Source: an uncultured Methanomassiliicoccus sp. (GTDB lineage Archaea; Thermoplasmatota; Thermoplasmata; Methanomassiliicoccales; Methanomassiliicoccaceae). Taken from it: a DNA stretch of 64,000 bases. Under the pieces are notes generated by a model. That model ran no database searches and was not told the origin of the DNA. It was given only the letters and a program-made list of their open reading frames with translations. The stretch covers positions 65,299-129,298 of the forward strand of contig CAJKRY010000003.1 of NCBI GenBank assembly GCA_905202485.1, in the 5' to 3' direction. The first letter of the stretch is position 1. Each line of letters opens with the position of its first letter. This document shows positions 45,443 through 53,466 of this stretch, piece after piece. The position numbers and the translations under genes were made by a program.

Positions 45443-46471
45443 ATGGCAAACGAGACTAGGCACATGACCTACGCGGAAGCTGGGGTGAACATAGACGATA
45501 AGTCAAATGCAATAAATGCATTAGTTAGCAAACTTAACTTCAGACGTGCTGAAGGTGCAAAGTCTCTAGATCTTCCCGGCCAGTTTGCCGGTTTAATTGA
45601 CATCGGATCATCACTTTTGACATTGTGCACTGACGGTGTGGGCACCAAACTGCTTATTGCCAAACAAATGGAAAAATGGGACACAATCGGCATAGACTGT
45701 GTAGCCATGAATACAAATGATGCAATCTGCGTCGGTGCAGAGCCTATTGCTTTCGTGGATTATATGGCGGTAGATGTTCCAGACGCAGAAATACTGTCTC
45801 AGATTGCCATCGGCCTTAACAAAGGATGCGAACTCTCTAACTGTGACCTGATAGGCGGAGAAGTAGCAGTGCTTCCTGAATTGGTAAGGGAGATTGATGT
45901 GTCTGGTTCCTGCCTGGGAATTGTTGCCAAAGACAAACTCATTGACGGCTCTAAAGTTACACCCGGCGACTTAGTAATCGGTCTTCCCAGCACCGGGCTT
46001 CATTCTAACGGCTACACCCTTGCCAGAAAGATCCTGGAAAAGCATGAGATCTCGCCGGATGAAAAAATTGCCGGACTGGATGAACAGATCGGGAAAGTCC
46101 TGCTGACTCCGACCGAGGTATATGTGAGAAAAGTTCTGGAAATCGTCAGAGACTACGAGGTCCATGGTATGGTCAACATCACCGGCGGAGGACTGCGTAA
46201 CTTCCTCAGACTCAAGAAAGGAATATCCACAGTCATAACTGATCCGCTCACACCAAATCCGATTTTCAATGTCCTCAACAACCTGGGAAACGTCGAACTT
46301 CTCGAAGCATATCAAACCTTCAACATGGGTATGGGATTCAGCATGATTGTGCCTGCCACCTCTGCCGATGAAATCGTCAAGAAATGTCCAGGCTCCAAAG
46401 TTGTCGGAGAAATCCGCGAAGGCTGTGGAGTATCTGTTCCGTCTCTTGATCTGAAATATGAGAAATACTGA
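45443..46471 (+). CDS. purM: Phosphoribosylformylglycinamidine cyclo-ligase
   Basis: PurM makes aminoimidazole ribonucleotide in purine synthesis. The 342-residue protein shows TYAEAGVNID-type opening (MTYAEAGVNIDDK), the ATP-binding GVGTKLLIA, the DCVAMNTNDAICVGAEP loop, GLPSTGLHSNGYTLAR and NITGGGLRNF. A short hairpin ACTGATT-ACAA-AATCAGT covers its stop and the 8-base gap to the convergent DUF531-type gene. Confidence 0.96.
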   Translation: MANETRHMTYAEAGVNIDDKSNAINALVSKLNFRRAEGAKSLDLPGQFAGLIDIGSSLLTLCTDGVGTKLLIAKQMEKWDTIGIDCVAMNTNDAICVGAEPIAFVDYMAVDVPDAEILSQIAIGLNKGCELSNCDLIGGEVAVLPELVREIDVSGSCLGIVAKDKLIDGSKVTPGDLVIGLPSTGLHSNGYTLARKILEKHEISPDEKIAGLDEQIGKVLLTPTEVYVRKVLEIVRDYEVHGMVNITGGGLRNFLRLKKGISTVITDPLTPNPIFNVLNNLGNVELLEAYQTFNMGMGFSMIVPATSADEIVKKCPGSKVVGEIREGCGVSVPSLDLKYEKY

Positions 46472-46479
46472 TTACAAAA

Positions 46480-47034
46480 TCAGTGCTTGAGAAGGTAAGC
46501 CATCGCCCCTGCGGTGGCACCCATAGCTGTGCAGGTTTCCAGAGAATACCCGCCGGGTGTGATATCAAGATGATATTTTGTCATCTTGAACACCTCCTTG
46601 GGAGCCCCTTTGGGACCAAGGCCGAAGACAAGCATCACGCTTTGTCCTCTTTTTACCATTTCTGCAACTTCTTCAGCTGTTATCTTCTTTTTTTCATCCG
46701 GTTTTCTGGTCGTGAGTATAATTTCTCCCAGCTGCGGAGGGAATCCCTTATCTGGATAGGGAAATGTCTGGAATCTACCCTTGGCGGTCAGTTCTTTAAG
46801 AAATCCCCCGTGTTCTCCTATTGAAGTAGTCGTAGCGACCCAGTCTGAAATTTCAGTCGGCGTCTGCAGTTCCTGCGGGAAGGGAAATCCGAATACTGCC
46901 AAATTGTAATCGAATGCCAGTGCCAGCGGGCCGGCGCGAGCCAATGCTCTTCTGTGAGCTTCCCTGAAGCTTCTGGGGTCATATGAATTGTAAAGCGCTA
47001 GGGTGATACGGCCTGTATGCATTTTTAACACCAT
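46480..47034 (-). CDS. DUF531-type conserved archaeal protein
   Basis: A 184-residue protein resembling DUF531, an archaeal family of unknown function. Conserved-looking parts are LALYNSYDPRSFREAHRRALARAGPLALAFDYNLAVFGFPF and the C-terminal HLDITPGGYSLETCTAMGATAGAM. A SPOUT-methyltransferase-like fold is possible from the C-terminal glycine-rich segment, but this is a guess. Its start overlaps the stop of a 53-codon gene upstream (TAATG), so it is the second gene of a small operon. Confidence 0.65.
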   Translation of the reverse strand: MVLKMHTGRITLALYNSYDPRSFREAHRRALARAGPLALAFDYNLAVFGFPFPQELQTPTEISDWVATTTSIGEHGGFLKELTAKGRFQTFPYPDKGFPPQLGEIILTTRKPDEKKKITAEEVAEMVKRGQSVMLVFGLGPKGAPKEVFKMTKYHLDITPGGYSLETCTAMGATAGAMAYLLKH

Positions 47035-47195
47035 TACTCAGTTTTAGGGCGAGGCCGGCTGCAGATGGATTTGGTATCTCCATCGAAAAATACATCTAAA
47101 TCAGGGTTTTCAGCCTGAATCTCTTCAAGCTTTTCCATAACTTCGCGAAGTGTAAGGTTGTCTGCGTCGACTTGGAGGTGGACTCGCTTTTCCAT
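47034..47195 (-). CDS. Small coupled protein upstream of the DUF531-type gene
   Basis: A 53-residue frame from ATG 47195 to TAA 47036-47034. The protein opens MEKRVHLQVDADNLTLREVM, continues with an amphipathic helix (EKLEEIQAENPDLDV) and ends FFDGDTKSICSRPRPKTE. An AGGGT sequence precedes the ATG at a suitable distance. The stop and the next gene's start share a base (TAATG), the same coupling used elsewhere in this window. The composition is protein-like and acidic. No known family. Confidence 0.6.
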   Translation of the reverse strand: MEKRVHLQVDADNLTLREVMEKLEEIQAENPDLDVFFDGDTKSICSRPRPKTE

Positions 47196-47326
47196 ATTTG
47201 ACCCTGCGATAGTTGTGGGATTAGATGAGTATGTTCCTATATATCGTTTGTTGAATGGTATTGCTTATGATTTCATGATTTTATTCTATATGATATACTG
47301 CAATTTTTCTCTGTGTGTCTATGAAG

Positions 47327-47336
47327 TTTTAAATAG
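47327..47336 (+). promoter_or_regulatory. TATA box of the L7Ae operon
   Basis: TTTTAAATAG precedes the ATG at 47416 by 89 bases, giving a leader of about 60 bases, long for this genome. The leader contains the K-turn-like element at 47379-47410. The 220-base region 47196-47415 holds no other gene that I can support. Confidence 0.55.
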
Positions 47337-47378
47337 AGTCTCTTCTTTCGACCTTAGTACATTCTCGTAAACCGATGA

Positions 47379-47410
47379 ATGATGAGGATGCTCAGCATCC
47401 GAATGAGGTG
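47379..47410 (+). promoter_or_regulatory. Candidate K-turn in the L7Ae leader (autoregulatory site)
   Basis: A 5-bp stem GGATG (47386-47390) / CATCC (47396-47400) with loop CTCAG is flanked by G84-A85 on the 5' side and G401-A402 on the 3' side (last digits of the coordinates), the tandem G.A arrangement of a kink-turn. Three bases (GAT) precede, then a weak A-U stem. ATGATGA also matches box C. The 3' side runs into the ribosome binding site GAGGTG. Archaeal L7Ae is known to bind such elements in its own mRNA leader. Confidence 0.5.
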
Positions 47411-47415
47411 AAAAA

Positions 47416-47787
47416 ATGAGTAAACCAATGTTTGTGCGTTTCGAAATGCCAAAAGAGCTTTCGGACAAAGCATATGAGATAGTTGAAGCTGCAAGAGATA
47501 CTGGAAAAGTAAGAAGGGGAACCAATGAGGTTACCAAGCTCGTCGAGAGGGGTGAAGCTCAGCTCGTAATTCTTGCAGAAGATGTACAGCCTCCAGAAAT
47601 TTTAGCACACATGCCGCTTCTCTGTGAAGAGCGCAACGTTATGTACGCATACGTTCCTTCCAAAGCAGAACTGGGAAACGCTGTAGGATTAGAAAAACCA
47701 ACAGCCTCCGTTGCAATTCTGGATGCTGGAAAGGCCAAGCCTGCACTTGAAAGCTTTGCTGAACAGATAAAACAGCTGAAGCAGTAA
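47416..47787 (+). CDS. rpl7ae: Ribosomal protein L7Ae
   Basis: A 123-residue multifunctional K-turn-binding protein of the ribosome, box C/D and H/ACA RNPs and RNase P. The RGTNEVTKLVERGEAQLVILAEDVQPPEI and LCEERNVMYAYVPSKAELGNAVG segments are signature parts. It is the first gene of the conserved L7Ae-S28e-L24e-ndk operon, with GAGGTG five bases before ATG. Confidence 0.97.
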   Translation: MSKPMFVRFEMPKELSDKAYEIVEAARDTGKVRRGTNEVTKLVERGEAQLVILAEDVQPPEILAHMPLLCEERNVMYAYVPSKAELGNAVGLEKPTASVAILDAGKAKPALESFAEQIKQLKQ

Positions 47788-47800
47788 GCGGGTGATTTAC

Positions 47801-48019
47801 ATGGCTGATATGGATGAAAGTAGCATTCCTGCAGAAGTTGTGGAGTTAATCGGTCGTACTGGTATGACTGGTGAAGCCACTCAGGTCAAGGTCCGTGTAT
47901 TAGAGGGCCGTGACAAGGGCAGGATTATTACTCGTAACATCATGGGCCCAGTGCGCATGGGTGACATACTGATGCTTAGAGAGACCTCCAGAGAGGCTCG
48001 TAAACTTTCAATAAGGTAA
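47801..48019 (+). CDS. rps28e: Ribosomal protein S28e
   Basis: A 72-residue small-subunit protein. PAEVVELIGRTGMTGEATQVKVRVLEGRDKGRII and GPVRMGDILMLRETSREARKL are typical. The ATG at 47801 is placed 6 bases behind GGGTGA, so the GTG at 47792 is not the start. Confidence 0.95.
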   Translation: MADMDESSIPAEVVELIGRTGMTGEATQVKVRVLEGRDKGRIITRNIMGPVRMGDILMLRETSREARKLSIR

Positions 48020-48029
48020 GGCGAAGACC

Positions 48030-48446
48030 ATGGTAGAGAGAAGAGTCTGTTCCTTCTGTGGAGCAGAAATGGAACCCGGTACTGGCAAGCTCTTTGTCAA
48101 AAAAGACGGTACAGTACTTACATTTGACACCAACAAGTGCTATAAGAACATGGTCGAGTTGGGAAGAATTCCGCGCAGGACAGCCTGGACAAGGTCTGCA
48201 GCGCGTGAGAAAGAGATCGCCATCGCTGCTGCCGCAGCTAAAGAAGGCGTTGTTGAAGAGAAAGACACTGAAGTCAGGAAAGTAAAGGCTAAGAAAGTCA
48301 AGAAGGGAGCAAAAGCTCCTAAGAAAAAGATTCAGGTCACTGAGTACGACGGCCCTGTTGAAGAACCAGCCGCTGCTGCAGAAGAGCCTGTTGAACAGCC
48401 TGAAGAGCCTGTAGCTTCAGAAGAACCAGCTGAGAAGAAAGAGTGA
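48030..48446 (+). CDS. rpl24e: Ribosomal protein L24e with long C-terminal extension
   Basis: Residues 1-62 are a normal L24e with a zinc finger (VCSFCGAEMEPGTGKLFV...FDTNKCYKN). Archaeal L24e usually stops near this length, but here the frame goes on to 138 residues. An alanine-rich helix leads to a basic stretch (VRKVKAKKVKKGAKAPKKK) and then an acidic Glu/Pro/Ala tail (PVEEPAAAAEEPVEQPEEPV). The stop overlaps the ndk frame. Confidence 0.93.
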   Translation: MVERRVCSFCGAEMEPGTGKLFVKKDGTVLTFDTNKCYKNMVELGRIPRRTAWTRSAAREKEIAIAAAAAKEGVVEEKDTEVRKVKAKKVKKGAKAPKKKIQVTEYDGPVEEPAAAAEEPVEQPEEPVASEEPAEKKE

Positions 48447-48451
48447 ACCGC

Positions 48452-48904
48452 ATGATGGAACGCACGTTCATAATGCTCAAACCCGACGCTATCCAGCGTG
48501 GACTCATGAGCGACATACTCAAAAGAATTGAATCCAAGGGCTACAAGCTCTTGGCTATGAAATTCTTACGTATTCCCCATGAGCAGGCTGAGCGTCATTA
48601 TGCAGAACACAAGGGCAAGCCTTTCTTCGAGGGACTCATTGAGTACATGACTTCCGGACCAGTCCTGATGATGGTATGGGAAGGAGAGAACATCGTTGCT
48701 TCAATGAGAACCATGATGGGAAAGACAAACCCCAACGAAGCCGCTCCCGGAACAATCCGCGGCGACTATGCTCAGCAGACTGGCAGAAACATAATCCATG
48801 GTTCTGACAGCCCAGAATCTGCAAAGCGTGAAATTGAACTATTCTTCAATGATTACGAAATCCAGAACTGGGAACCTTCAGTCAGCAAATGGCTGTGCGA
48901 GTAA
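48452..48904 (+). CDS. ndk: Nucleoside diphosphate kinase
   Basis: A 150-residue phosphotransferase that equalises nucleoside triphosphate pools. RTFIMLKPDAIQRGL at the N-terminus and the catalytic-histidine motif NIIHGSDSPESAKREI are present. The ATG at 48452 is preferred; a GTG three codons earlier overlaps the L24e stop. In many archaea infB follows, but here the operon ends with a T-run. Confidence 0.95.
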   Translation: MMERTFIMLKPDAIQRGLMSDILKRIESKGYKLLAMKFLRIPHEQAERHYAEHKGKPFFEGLIEYMTSGPVLMMVWEGENIVASMRTMMGKTNPNEAAPGTIRGDYAQQTGRNIIHGSDSPESAKREIELFFNDYEIQNWEPSVSKWLCE

Positions 48905-48919
48905 ATCTCTTAATCAAAC

Positions 48920-48938
48920 CTCTTTTTTTACATTTTTA
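48920..48938 (+). terminator. Oligo-T terminator after ndk
   Basis: CTCTTTTTTTACATTTTT follows the ndk stop by about 15 bases, an archaeal-type T-tract terminator without a strong hairpin. Confidence 0.5.
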
Positions 48939-48986
48939 GGCCTACTTTTAGGAAACTAGATTATCTAATTACTCTATTGACCCTTC

Positions 48987-49424
48987 ATGGTCTATCAAAT
49001 ACCTTCTGAGGGAATTCTGTCGGTTGCCATTGCCGAAGTTCTTCGTCAGCACGATGTAGTTTCTTCTCAGTCGAAATTGGCAGACCTGACGCGGAAAAAG
49101 CTCAGAAAAATAAATCCTGAGTATTCTGTGACTGATGAACGAGTGAGAAAGGTTGCAATACAGAGTGGTGTAGCTTCCGTAGAAATAAAGTCCCGTGAAG
49201 TCCCTTCGCAGAAGCCTACAACCGAATGTCCGGCGTGCGGTTCTAAGATGCGCAGGATCAAAAACAAGACGCTTTACGGAAAAGCGATCACTCTGCGTTA
49301 CAAATGCCCCAAGTGTAAATTTTCTACAGGTATCACCAGAAGCATACCCGTCCGTTATATATTCAGATATGCACTGGCTAAAGATAAAATGGACAATTCC
49401 AGCTCAAATATTATGTTGTTCTGA
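48987..49424 (+). CDS. Zinc-ribbon protein with N-terminal helical domain, function unknown
   Basis: A 145-residue protein. Residues 1-65 look helical and may form a winged-helix-like domain (EGILSVAIAEVLRQHDVVSSQSKLADLTRKKLRKI). Residues about 76-105 form a zinc ribbon with CPACG...CPKC spacing. I recognise no named family. RNA or DNA binding is likely from the architecture. It stands between ndk and the peroxiredoxin gene with its own upstream AT-rich region. Confidence 0.65.
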   Translation: MVYQIPSEGILSVAIAEVLRQHDVVSSQSKLADLTRKKLRKINPEYSVTDERVRKVAIQSGVASVEIKSREVPSQKPTTECPACGSKMRRIKNKTLYGKAITLRYKCPKCKFSTGITRSIPVRYIFRYALAKDKMDNSSSNIMLF

Positions 49425-49488
49425 TCCGCAAAAATTCGGCTACAATATAATATATCTTCTTTTCTATTGTTAATTTGGAGGTAATACA

Positions 49489-50157
49489 TTGGAAGAGCAA
49501 AGAATGCCGTTGATAGGCGACGATGCGCCATCGTTCAAAGCAGTAACCACACAAGGACCGATAAGTTTCCCAGAGGATTATAAGGGGAAATGGGTCATTT
49601 TATTCTCACACCCTGCAGATTTCACACCAGTGTGCACTACAGAATTCATCACATTCGCAAGCATTATGGATGAGCTCAAGGAAATGAACACAGAATTAAT
49701 TGGACTTTCAGTTGATTCATTGTATTCACACATTGCGTGGCTGAGAAAGATTCAGGAACTCGATTACAAGGGAATGAAGAATGTAGAAGTTAAATTCCCT
49801 CTGATTGAAGACATCAGAATGGAAGTAGCCAACAAGTTCGGAATGATCCAGCCTAATGCATCTAACACCCAGGCTGTAAGAGCAGTGTTCTTCATTGATC
49901 CTAAGGCTAAGATCCGCTGCATTCTCTATTACCCACTGTCTCTGGGAAGAAACTTTGATGAAATCAAGCGTATCATCAAGGGACTTCAGAAAGCAGACAG
50001 CGACGGAGTAGCCACTCCTGCAGACTGGCGCCCGGGCGATGATGTAATCGTTCCGACTGCCGGATCATGCGGTGTTGCTAAGGAGCGCATGGAATCCAAA
50101 GATGATGACATGTACTGCTTAGACTGGTTCCTCTGCTTCAAAAGAGAAAAGAAGTAA
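49489..50157 (+). CDS. Peroxiredoxin (Prx6/AhpC-like)
   Basis: A 222-residue thiol peroxidase. The peroxidatic cysteine is C49 in HPADFTPVCTTE. The long C-terminal arm carries further cysteines (AGSCGV..., DDMYCLDWFLC) as in archaeal Prx6-type enzymes that form decamers. The start is TTG at 49489, six bases after TGGAGGT; the ATG at 49504 lacks a ribosome binding site. An AT-rich promoter (CAATATAATATATC) precedes it. Confidence 0.93.
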   Translation: MEEQRMPLIGDDAPSFKAVTTQGPISFPEDYKGKWVILFSHPADFTPVCTTEFITFASIMDELKEMNTELIGLSVDSLYSHIAWLRKIQELDYKGMKNVEVKFPLIEDIRMEVANKFGMIQPNASNTQAVRAVFFIDPKAKIRCILYYPLSLGRNFDEIKRIIKGLQKADSDGVATPADWRPGDDVIVPTAGSCGVAKERMESKDDDMYCLDWFLCFKREKK

Positions 50158-50170
50158 TCTTCTGCGAACG

Positions 50171-50200
50171 GCGGTACCTGAGTGTACCGTCTCTTTTTTT
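50171..50200 (+). terminator. Intrinsic terminator of the peroxiredoxin gene
   Basis: CGGTAC (50172-50177) pairs with GTACCG (50184-50189) around a six-base loop, followed by TCTCTTTTTTT. It separates the peroxiredoxin gene from the acs-linked ACT protein. Confidence 0.8.
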
Positions 50201-50289
50201 ATGATGCACTCTGTGTTTTTCAGAGTCGCATCAATATTTCTGCCGTCAGTTTTATCATTGAGACTTATATTCTATTTCAGGGACCAATA

Positions 50290-51216
50290 ATGCGACACTG
50301 GCAACTCGGAAGAATTGACAATGGTAAAATTCACATCGGTAAGATTGGAGAATATCTAGGACTTGTAGACGGAAGTCAGGTTTTTAGCGTACTGTTCAGG
50401 TACGACGACGGAGAATCCAGATCTTATGAACTAGTTCTTTCGAACTTCGGTCCAGAGAATTACAAACAGATCTGCCAGCTGACTTTTTATATGAAAGATC
50501 AGCCCGGGGCATGTGCTCAGGTTTCCAAGTTTTTATCAGACCGCGATGTTGACATCCTCAATTCCAGCTCTTTAACAACAATTCCCCACAAAGCAATGAT
50601 CTGGAGAATGCTGGCTGACATTTCTTATTTCGGCGAGCCGGATGAGCTGATTGAAGAATTTTCATCAATGAAGAGAATGGGTTCTGCCAAAGTCGATAAA
50701 GTAAACTCAATGGAGCTGGAGACCTCTAAGATTTCAGAGCGTTATACCACTGGTTCAGCAGGAAAATGCGGCAATATAATTGCCAAGACGATCAAGCAGA
50801 AAGAAAAATCCCCTTCACCGATGAAAGACGGCCTGTTTGAGATTCCCAAGGAGTTCCTGGAGGAAATGGGCAACATTAAAAACGGCCAGCCTGTTCTTAT
50901 GGTGGATGATCAGGACAATTATGCACTTTCGGTGACCTTCCTGCCTCTGGACATCAAGCCGGTCGGTTTCAAGTTCATCGTTCCTGACAAACCGGGTGCA
51001 GTGGGGTTAATCGTTGACATTCTGGCAGCTCATAATCTAAACATCATTTCCATCTCTTCAGATGTAATGATCTACAATGACTCAATGTCGCTGGACATCG
51101 TTGCCGATGCGAGAGGCTCTAAAGATGTTGACGCTGTCAAGTCTGACCTGGAATCCGCATTTGCATCTGCAAAAGGCAGGTTTGAACTTATCAAGGTGGA
51201 AAACATTTCCATCTGA
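50290..51216 (+). CDS. Double ACT-domain protein upstream of acsB
   Basis: A 308-residue protein that appears to be an internal duplication of a small beta-barrel plus an ACT domain. ACT 1 lies at about 60-135 (CQLTFYMKDQPGACAQVSKFLSDRDVDILN). A second barrel segment resembles SpoVT/AbrB (FEIPKEFLEEMGNIKNGQPVLMV, about 188-210). ACT 2 lies at about 228-300 (VGFKFIVPDKPGAVGLIVDILAAHNLNIISIS). ACT domains bind amino acids, so it may sense an amino acid and regulate the neighbouring acs genes. I use the ATG at 50290; 36 upstream codons are open but lie in the leader. Confidence 0.65.
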   Translation: MRHWQLGRIDNGKIHIGKIGEYLGLVDGSQVFSVLFRYDDGESRSYELVLSNFGPENYKQICQLTFYMKDQPGACAQVSKFLSDRDVDILNSSSLTTIPHKAMIWRMLADISYFGEPDELIEEFSSMKRMGSAKVDKVNSMELETSKISERYTTGSAGKCGNIIAKTIKQKEKSPSPMKDGLFEIPKEFLEEMGNIKNGQPVLMVDDQDNYALSVTFLPLDIKPVGFKFIVPDKPGAVGLIVDILAAHNLNIISISSDVMIYNDSMSLDIVADARGSKDVDAVKSDLESAFASAKGRFELIKVENISI

Positions 51217-51242
51217 TCTTTTTTACATTGTTTCTTTTGAAA

Positions 51243-51263
51243 GGGGGATATTAATTAACCCCC
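51243..51263. promoter_or_regulatory. Inverted repeat upstream of acsB
   Basis: GGGGG (51243-51247) and CCCCC (51259-51263) flank an 11-base AT spacer containing TTAATTAA. It lies just upstream of the TATA-like ATATATCC (51271-51278) of acsB, a plausible operator position. Confidence 0.4.
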
Positions 51264-51270
51264 ATTCTCC

Positions 51271-51278
51271 ATATATCC
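51271..51278 (+). promoter_or_regulatory. TATA box of acsB-acsD-acsC
   Basis: ATATATCC lies 42 bases before the ATG at 51313, predicting a leader of about 15 bases that just includes the ribosome binding site AGGAGGA. Confidence 0.45.
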
Positions 51279-51312
51279 TAAGCGCATCGCGTCCGGTGCA
51301 GGAGGACTACCA

Positions 51313-53448
51313 ATGGTTTCAGGGGGAAAAGTCACAAACGAAGATCTTTTCAGCGCAGCTGTCAGAGGCTCAAGGAAATTGAAATCATTGGCCATGCGTG
51401 AACTTGAACTTATCAGCAATCCAGATCACGCTGTGGAGTATCCCGAGACCTGTTATGAACTTCCGACCATCTATGCATGGCTGGGAAACAGTTCCAAAAC
51501 TGTGCAGGACCTCAAAGACGTCCTGAACAGCCTGACTGAACCTTCTGACGATCCTACACTGGAAAATGCTGTTCTGGCAGGAAAGCTGGCTATGGTTTCA
51601 TCAGAGATTCTGGAGGCTCTCAAATATGTGCAGTTCACAGAACCGTATGAGGATGCACCGTACTGCGGCTTCATTCCTGACAAGACTCTGAGGGAATTCG
51701 GGGTGGCATTTGTAGATGACACAATTCCCGGTGCTGCTGTTTTGACAGGCACCGCTTCAAATCCGGATGAACTGGTAAAGATCGTCAGGGATCTGCAGTC
51801 CAAGGGCATTCTGACGTTTGCCGCCGGGAATATTGCAGACCAGCTGAGAGACAAAAATGTGCAGATGGGCGCAAAGCTGATGCTGTTTCCCATCGGTCCG
51901 GGTACGCAGGTTATCCATGCAGTGAATTTTGCCATAAGGGCTGCTCTTTCATTCGGTGCGATCGGCAGAGGATGTGAAGAGGAGCTTGCAGAATATTTAT
52001 CAAAAAGGCCTAAAGTCTTCGTACTTTCATTTGGAGAGATCAATGAGATCTCCGCCGCTGTCGCCATGGCTGCAGCAGTCAACAAGGCAGTCATCGTCAC
52101 AGATCAGAATGTCGATGAGATACCAGGAGTTCTCGCTCAAGCCAATTCTGCTAAAATGGTGCAGGCGGCAATAGAGCTGAGGGACATTATTGTAAATCTT
52201 GCTCCTGTAGACATTCCTGTAGCGTACGGGCCTGCTTTTGAAGGAGAGAGTATCAGAAAACCTGATACATACTTGGAGGTGGGAGGTTCATCTAAGACCG
52301 CAACATTCGAACTTTTGAGAATGCGCAGCGAGTCTGAGGTGGAAGACGGTAAAATTACACTGATCGGAAAAGATGTCAGTGAGTTTGAGGAAGGCTCCTC
52401 TACGCCGCTGGCAATACTTGTTGATGTTTACGGCAAAAAAATGCAGGAGGATTTCGAATCAGTCCTTGAGAGGAGGATTCACCTGTTCCTCAACTTTGCA
52501 CAGGGAATCTGGCACACCGGCCAGCGCAATCTCAACTGGATCAGGCTGAGTAAAAGTGCAGTAAGTTCCGGCGTGAGTCTCAAGCATTTTGGAAACATTC
52601 TCATTACTAAGCTGAAAGAAGAATTCAGTTCCATTGTCAGCAGAGTACAGGTAACGATAATTACCGATGAAGAAGAAGTCAAAAAGAGGCTTCCGGAGGC
52701 TTTGGAAAGATATGCCTTCAGGGATGCCAGGCTTGCCGGTCTCACCGATGAAAGTGTAGACAGGTTCTTCACCTGCGGCCTCTGCAGCTCGTTTGCTCCC
52801 GGACATGTCTGCATCATTATGCCTGAAAGGCTCGGCCTCTGCGGCGCCATCAACTGGCTTGATGCCAAAGCCGCTCAGGAAATTGATCCCCACGGCCCTA
52901 ACCAGATCGTTCTTAAGAATGAAGTCATTGATTCTGAAAAAGGACAGTGGACAGGCGTGAATGATGCCGTCTACGAGGGTTCAAATCACAAATTGGAAAG
53001 GGTCAATATATACAGCATGATGGAGGATCCCATGACTTCCTGCGGCTGTTTTGAAGTCATCATTGGAATGACAAGCGACATGCAGGCGGTATTCGCTGTC
53101 AACAGAGAATACGGTGGAATGACTCCGGTAGGTATGAAATTCTCCACTCTGGCAGGTTCAGTCGGAGGAGGAAAGCAGACTCCCGGCTTTATGGGCATCG
53201 GCAGAAAATATCTTGTCAGCAAGAAATTTATTCCTGCAGACGGAGGATTCCTCAGAATCGCCTGGATGCCCAAAGATCTGAAAGAATCCATGAGGGAGCA
53301 GTTGCAGCAGAGAGCTGAAGATCTGGGAGTCCCGGATTTTATTGATAAAATTGCAGATGAAACAATTACTACAGATGCAGAGGGCTTGATAAACTGGATG
53401 ACCGAAGTCAATCACCCAGCGTTGTCCATGCCGCCCTTATTACAGTAA
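51313..53448 (+). CDS. acsB: Acetyl-CoA synthase, bacterial-type AcsB
   Basis: This nickel-iron-sulfur enzyme joins or cleaves acetyl-CoA from CO, a methyl group and CoA. At 711 residues it is full-length bacterial-type; archaeal CdhC (about 470) lacks the N-terminal CODH- and ferredoxin-interacting domain, which is present here (about 1-310). The A-cluster ligands are intact: C488-x2-C491-x8-C500-x9-C510 for the [4Fe-4S] cubane and the C577-G-C579 motif for the distal nickel. Spacing matches Moorella AcsB. No CO dehydrogenase gene accompanies it. AGGAGGA precedes the ATG. acsD follows after 18 bases. Confidence 0.95.
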   Translation: MVSGGKVTNEDLFSAAVRGSRKLKSLAMRELELISNPDHAVEYPETCYELPTIYAWLGNSSKTVQDLKDVLNSLTEPSDDPTLENAVLAGKLAMVSSEILEALKYVQFTEPYEDAPYCGFIPDKTLREFGVAFVDDTIPGAAVLTGTASNPDELVKIVRDLQSKGILTFAAGNIADQLRDKNVQMGAKLMLFPIGPGTQVIHAVNFAIRAALSFGAIGRGCEEELAEYLSKRPKVFVLSFGEINEISAAVAMAAAVNKAVIVTDQNVDEIPGVLAQANSAKMVQAAIELRDIIVNLAPVDIPVAYGPAFEGESIRKPDTYLEVGGSSKTATFELLRMRSESEVEDGKITLIGKDVSEFEEGSSTPLAILVDVYGKKMQEDFESVLERRIHLFLNFAQGIWHTGQRNLNWIRLSKSAVSSGVSLKHFGNILITKLKEEFSSIVSRVQVTIITDEEEVKKRLPEALERYAFRDARLAGLTDESVDRFFTCGLCSSFAPGHVCIIMPERLGLCGAINWLDAKAAQEIDPHGPNQIVLKNEVIDSEKGQWTGVNDAVYEGSNHKLERVNIYSMMEDPMTSCGCFEVIIGMTSDMQAVFAVNREYGGMTPVGMKFSTLAGSVGGGKQTPGFMGIGRKYLVSKKFIPADGGFLRIAWMPKDLKESMREQLQQRAEDLGVPDFIDKIADETITTDAEGLINWMTEVNHPALSMPPLLQ

Positions 53449-53466
53449 AACATTGAAGGTTAACCT

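Noticed and set aside
10040..51300. Shared 12-mer CATCGCGTCCGG in the leaders of pyrF and acsB
   Set aside because: Both copies follow TATA-like sequences, but a 12-mer shared once in 64 kb is expected by chance.
51313..53448. AcsB read as archaeal CdhC of a normal ACDS complex
   Set aside because: Its 711-residue length with an N-terminal domain is bacterial AcsB-like, and no cdhA or cdhB is present.
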